Origin: an uncultured Oscillibacter sp.
GTDB lineage: Bacteria; Bacillota; Clostridia; Oscillospirales; Oscillospiraceae
Assembly (NCBI GenBank): GCA_900550685.1
Contig: URTS01000091.1
Location: forward strand, 1 to 7,612
Direction of reading: 5' to 3'
Length of the DNA: 7,612 nucleotides
Of the stretch, positions 5,776 to 7,612 are shown piece after piece. The position numbers were made by a program, and so were the translations under genes. The first letter of the stretch is position 1, and each line of letters begins with the position of its first letter. The notes below the pieces were generated by a model. The model had not been told where the DNA came from. It did no database searches and saw nothing but the letters and a program-made list of their open reading frames with translations.

Positions 5776-7612
5776 GGGCGTGTGCGGCAAGGTTCTCGAC
5801 ACCCTGGACGGCTATGCGGGCCAGGGCATCAGCTACGAGGTCATCAACAACGAGGCCGATAACATCACCGTCACCCTGCAAAGCATCCTCCAGACCCTGC
5901 TGGTCGGCGTGTTGCTGGCCATGGCCGTCCTGTTCCTGTTCTTCGGCGACTGGAAGGGCAGCCTGGTGGTGGGAATCAGTATGCCCCTTTCCGTGCTGCT
6001 GGCTATCATCGTGCTGAACTTTGCCGGATTTGACATGAACGTCCTCACCGGCACGGGCCTGATCCTGGCCATCGGCATGATCGTGGATAACTCCATCGTC
6101 ATTCTGGAAAGCTGCTTCCGCTTCCGGGAGCAGGGCCTTTCCTTCCAGGAGGCCGCCGCCCAGGGCACCAGCACCATGCTTATGTCCATTCTGGCAGGCA
6201 CCCTCACCACCGTGGTGGTATACGTGCCCCTGTCCATCAGCCAGGGCATGGCGGGCATGATGTTCGGTCCCCTACTGTGGACCATCATCCTGACCCTGCT
6301 GGCCTCCTTCCTCTGCGCCATTGTGGTGGTGCCCCTGGCCTTCACCCTTCTGACCCCCAAGGCCAAGGAGGACATCCCTGTGAACCGCCTGCTCCGTAAG
6401 TTCCAGAATTTCTATCGCCGTGTTATGCCCAAGCTGCTCCGCAAGCCCGGCAAGGTGATGCTGATTGGCGTTGGCAGCTTCCTTGCGGCGATTTTGCTGG
6501 CAACGCAGATGGAATTTGTGCTCATCCCCAATAACTACGATGGCAGCATCACCGTGGACGTCTCCTTCCGGGCCGGTACGAAGCTGGCGGTCATGGACGA
6601 GCGGGTCCAGCAGCTGGAATCCGTCCTGTTGGCGGACGAGAACTTTGAAAACGTCACGCTGAGCATTTCCGACGATTCCGCCTCCTTTACCGCCTATGCC
6701 GTGGACCACTGCAAGCGCAGCAGTGAAAAGGCCGCGGAGCTTTACACCACCGAATTTTCCAATTATCCGGGCATGGACGTATCCGTGTCACCCACCTCTG
6801 CCACCTCCGGCATGAGCGCCATGGGAAGCACCGGCAACACCACCACGGTGATGCTGCTGGGCGACGATATGGACGCCCTCCGGGCGGGGGCCGAGCAGGT
6901 CCGGGACATGATGGCCCAGACCCCCGGCGTCATCCGGGTGGAAAATCCCTTTGACCAGAGCCGGGTGAAAGGCCATCTGGAGATCGATCCCCCGCGGGCG
7001 CTGAACGCCGGGACCACCCCCGCCGCCATTTCCATGCAGGTCCGGTATCTCCTCAACGGTCTCACCGCCGCCACGGTGGATGATGGCGATCAGGAGTATG
7101 ACATCGTTCTGGAATACCCCAAGGGTAAATACGAGGACGTGGTGTCCGTCATGGATTACCCCATCCGCACCCAGACCGGAAAATGGTCACGCTCCACGAT
7201 GTGGCGGACGTGACCTATGACGCCACCCTCCCGGTGCTGACCCGGCAGGACGGCCAGTATTCCGTAACCCTCACCGCCACCACCGATGAGACCAAGTACT
7301 CCGCCGCCAACGCCATCTCTGCCGCCGCGGAGGCCCTGGACTTCCCGGCGGGCGTCCGTGTGGGCGAGGACCCCCGGACCTCCATGCAGAACGATGAGCT
7401 TTCCACCATGGTGTCCGCCCTGCTGGCAAGTTTGTTTCTGGTGTTCCTGGTGATGGCCGCCCAGTTCAACTCCGTGAAAATGTCCATCATGGTGATGATG
7501 AAGGAGATGAGCTACATCGTCATTGGCGGCCTGATCGCCTCCACGGTGTTGGCCATGTTCCTGGTGCCCCCCCTTCTACCTGCTGATGCGGGGCGAACGG
7601 GTGGACGGTGTC
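5762..7612 (+). pseudogene. HAE1-type RND efflux permease, 5'-truncated with frameshifts and an internal deletion
   Basis: RND permeases export drugs, lipids or other amphiphiles using the proton gradient and are normally over 1000 residues long with 12 membrane segments. Here sequence starts just before TM2; compared with AcrB about the first 300 residues are missing. From GTG 5774 (not a real start): TM2 41-58, TM3 66-84, TM4 92-113 with the proton-relay motif GMIVDNS (Asp105), then TM5-TM6, TM7 (VMLIGVGSFLAAILLA) and the second periplasmic loop. The frame breaks at 7180-7183: four A residues where five would continue GGA AAA ATG GTC ACG. Reading on from ATG 7183 gives VTLHDVADVTYDATLPVL through TM8 (LLASLFLVFLVMAAQFNS). 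About 100 residues (roughly TM9-TM11) are then absent between VKMSIMVMM and KEMSYIVIGG. A run of seven C at 7567-7573 shifts the frame again where six would give VPPFYLLMRGERVDGV. The gene continues past the window. It is non-functional as written. Confidence 0.88.

Noticed and set aside
5774..5776. GTG at 5774 as a genuine start of a 479-aa RND-like protein
   Set aside because: No Shine-Dalgarno sequence, the position is within what corresponds to the middle of the first periplasmic loop of RND permeases, and the real gene begins about 300 residues earlier.

Overview
The window looks like a piece of a spore-forming gut Firmicutes genome, probably a G+C-rich clostridial lineage such as Oscillospiraceae. 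The clues are Gram-positive Shine-Dalgarno sites (AGGAGG, AAGGAG, AGAGGTG), a protein combining S-layer-homology repeats with a spore-hydrolase-like GH18 domain, an HAE1-type RND permease of the kind found in clostridia, and high G+C in most coding DNA. The species assignment is inference; no rRNA or tRNA gene is present.

Layout, left to right. (1) Positions 3-461 hold the 3' end of an unrecognised, visibly A+T-richer plus-strand gene cut by the window edge. (2) Positions 560-2346 hold a complete minus-strand unit: a possible promoter, a secreted SLH-GH18 protein and an intrinsic terminator. (3) Positions 2427-3587 hold a second complete minus-strand unit: a class I (AroG-like) DAHP synthase with its own promoter candidate and terminator. 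(4) Positions 3690-4438 hold a compact regulatory module. A minus-strand pair encodes an XRE repressor and a 55-aa Arc-like ribbon-helix-helix protein, and a divergent gene encodes a 62-aa acidic protein of unknown function. Two 17-bp palindromes lie between them, one exactly filling the spacer of a good plus-strand promoter. A strong bidirectional terminator closes the module on the right. (5) Positions 4466-5761 hold the remains of a minus-strand two-component system. The sensor kinase carries one frameshift and one in-frame amber codon, and the response regulator keeps only its DNA-binding domain. (6) From about 5762 to the end lies a plus-strand RND efflux permease that lacks roughly its first 300 residues, has two single-base frameshifts at homopolymers and lacks an internal block of about 100 residues.

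The regulator and the pump are broken at the same point, head to head. One deletion across a divergent regulator/pump locus would remove both 5' ends at once, and so would an assembly misjoin. The number of lesions on this side (truncated 5' ends, two nonsense/frameshift events in the kinase, two frameshifts plus a deletion in the pump) contrasts with the intact genes to the left. It indicates either a decaying locus or poor local sequence quality.

No CRISPR array, insertion sequence, phage structural gene or RNA gene was seen. The least ordinary intact element is the XRE / ribbon-helix-helix / 62-aa module with its tandem operators. The most striking structural feature is the head-to-head truncation near 5765.
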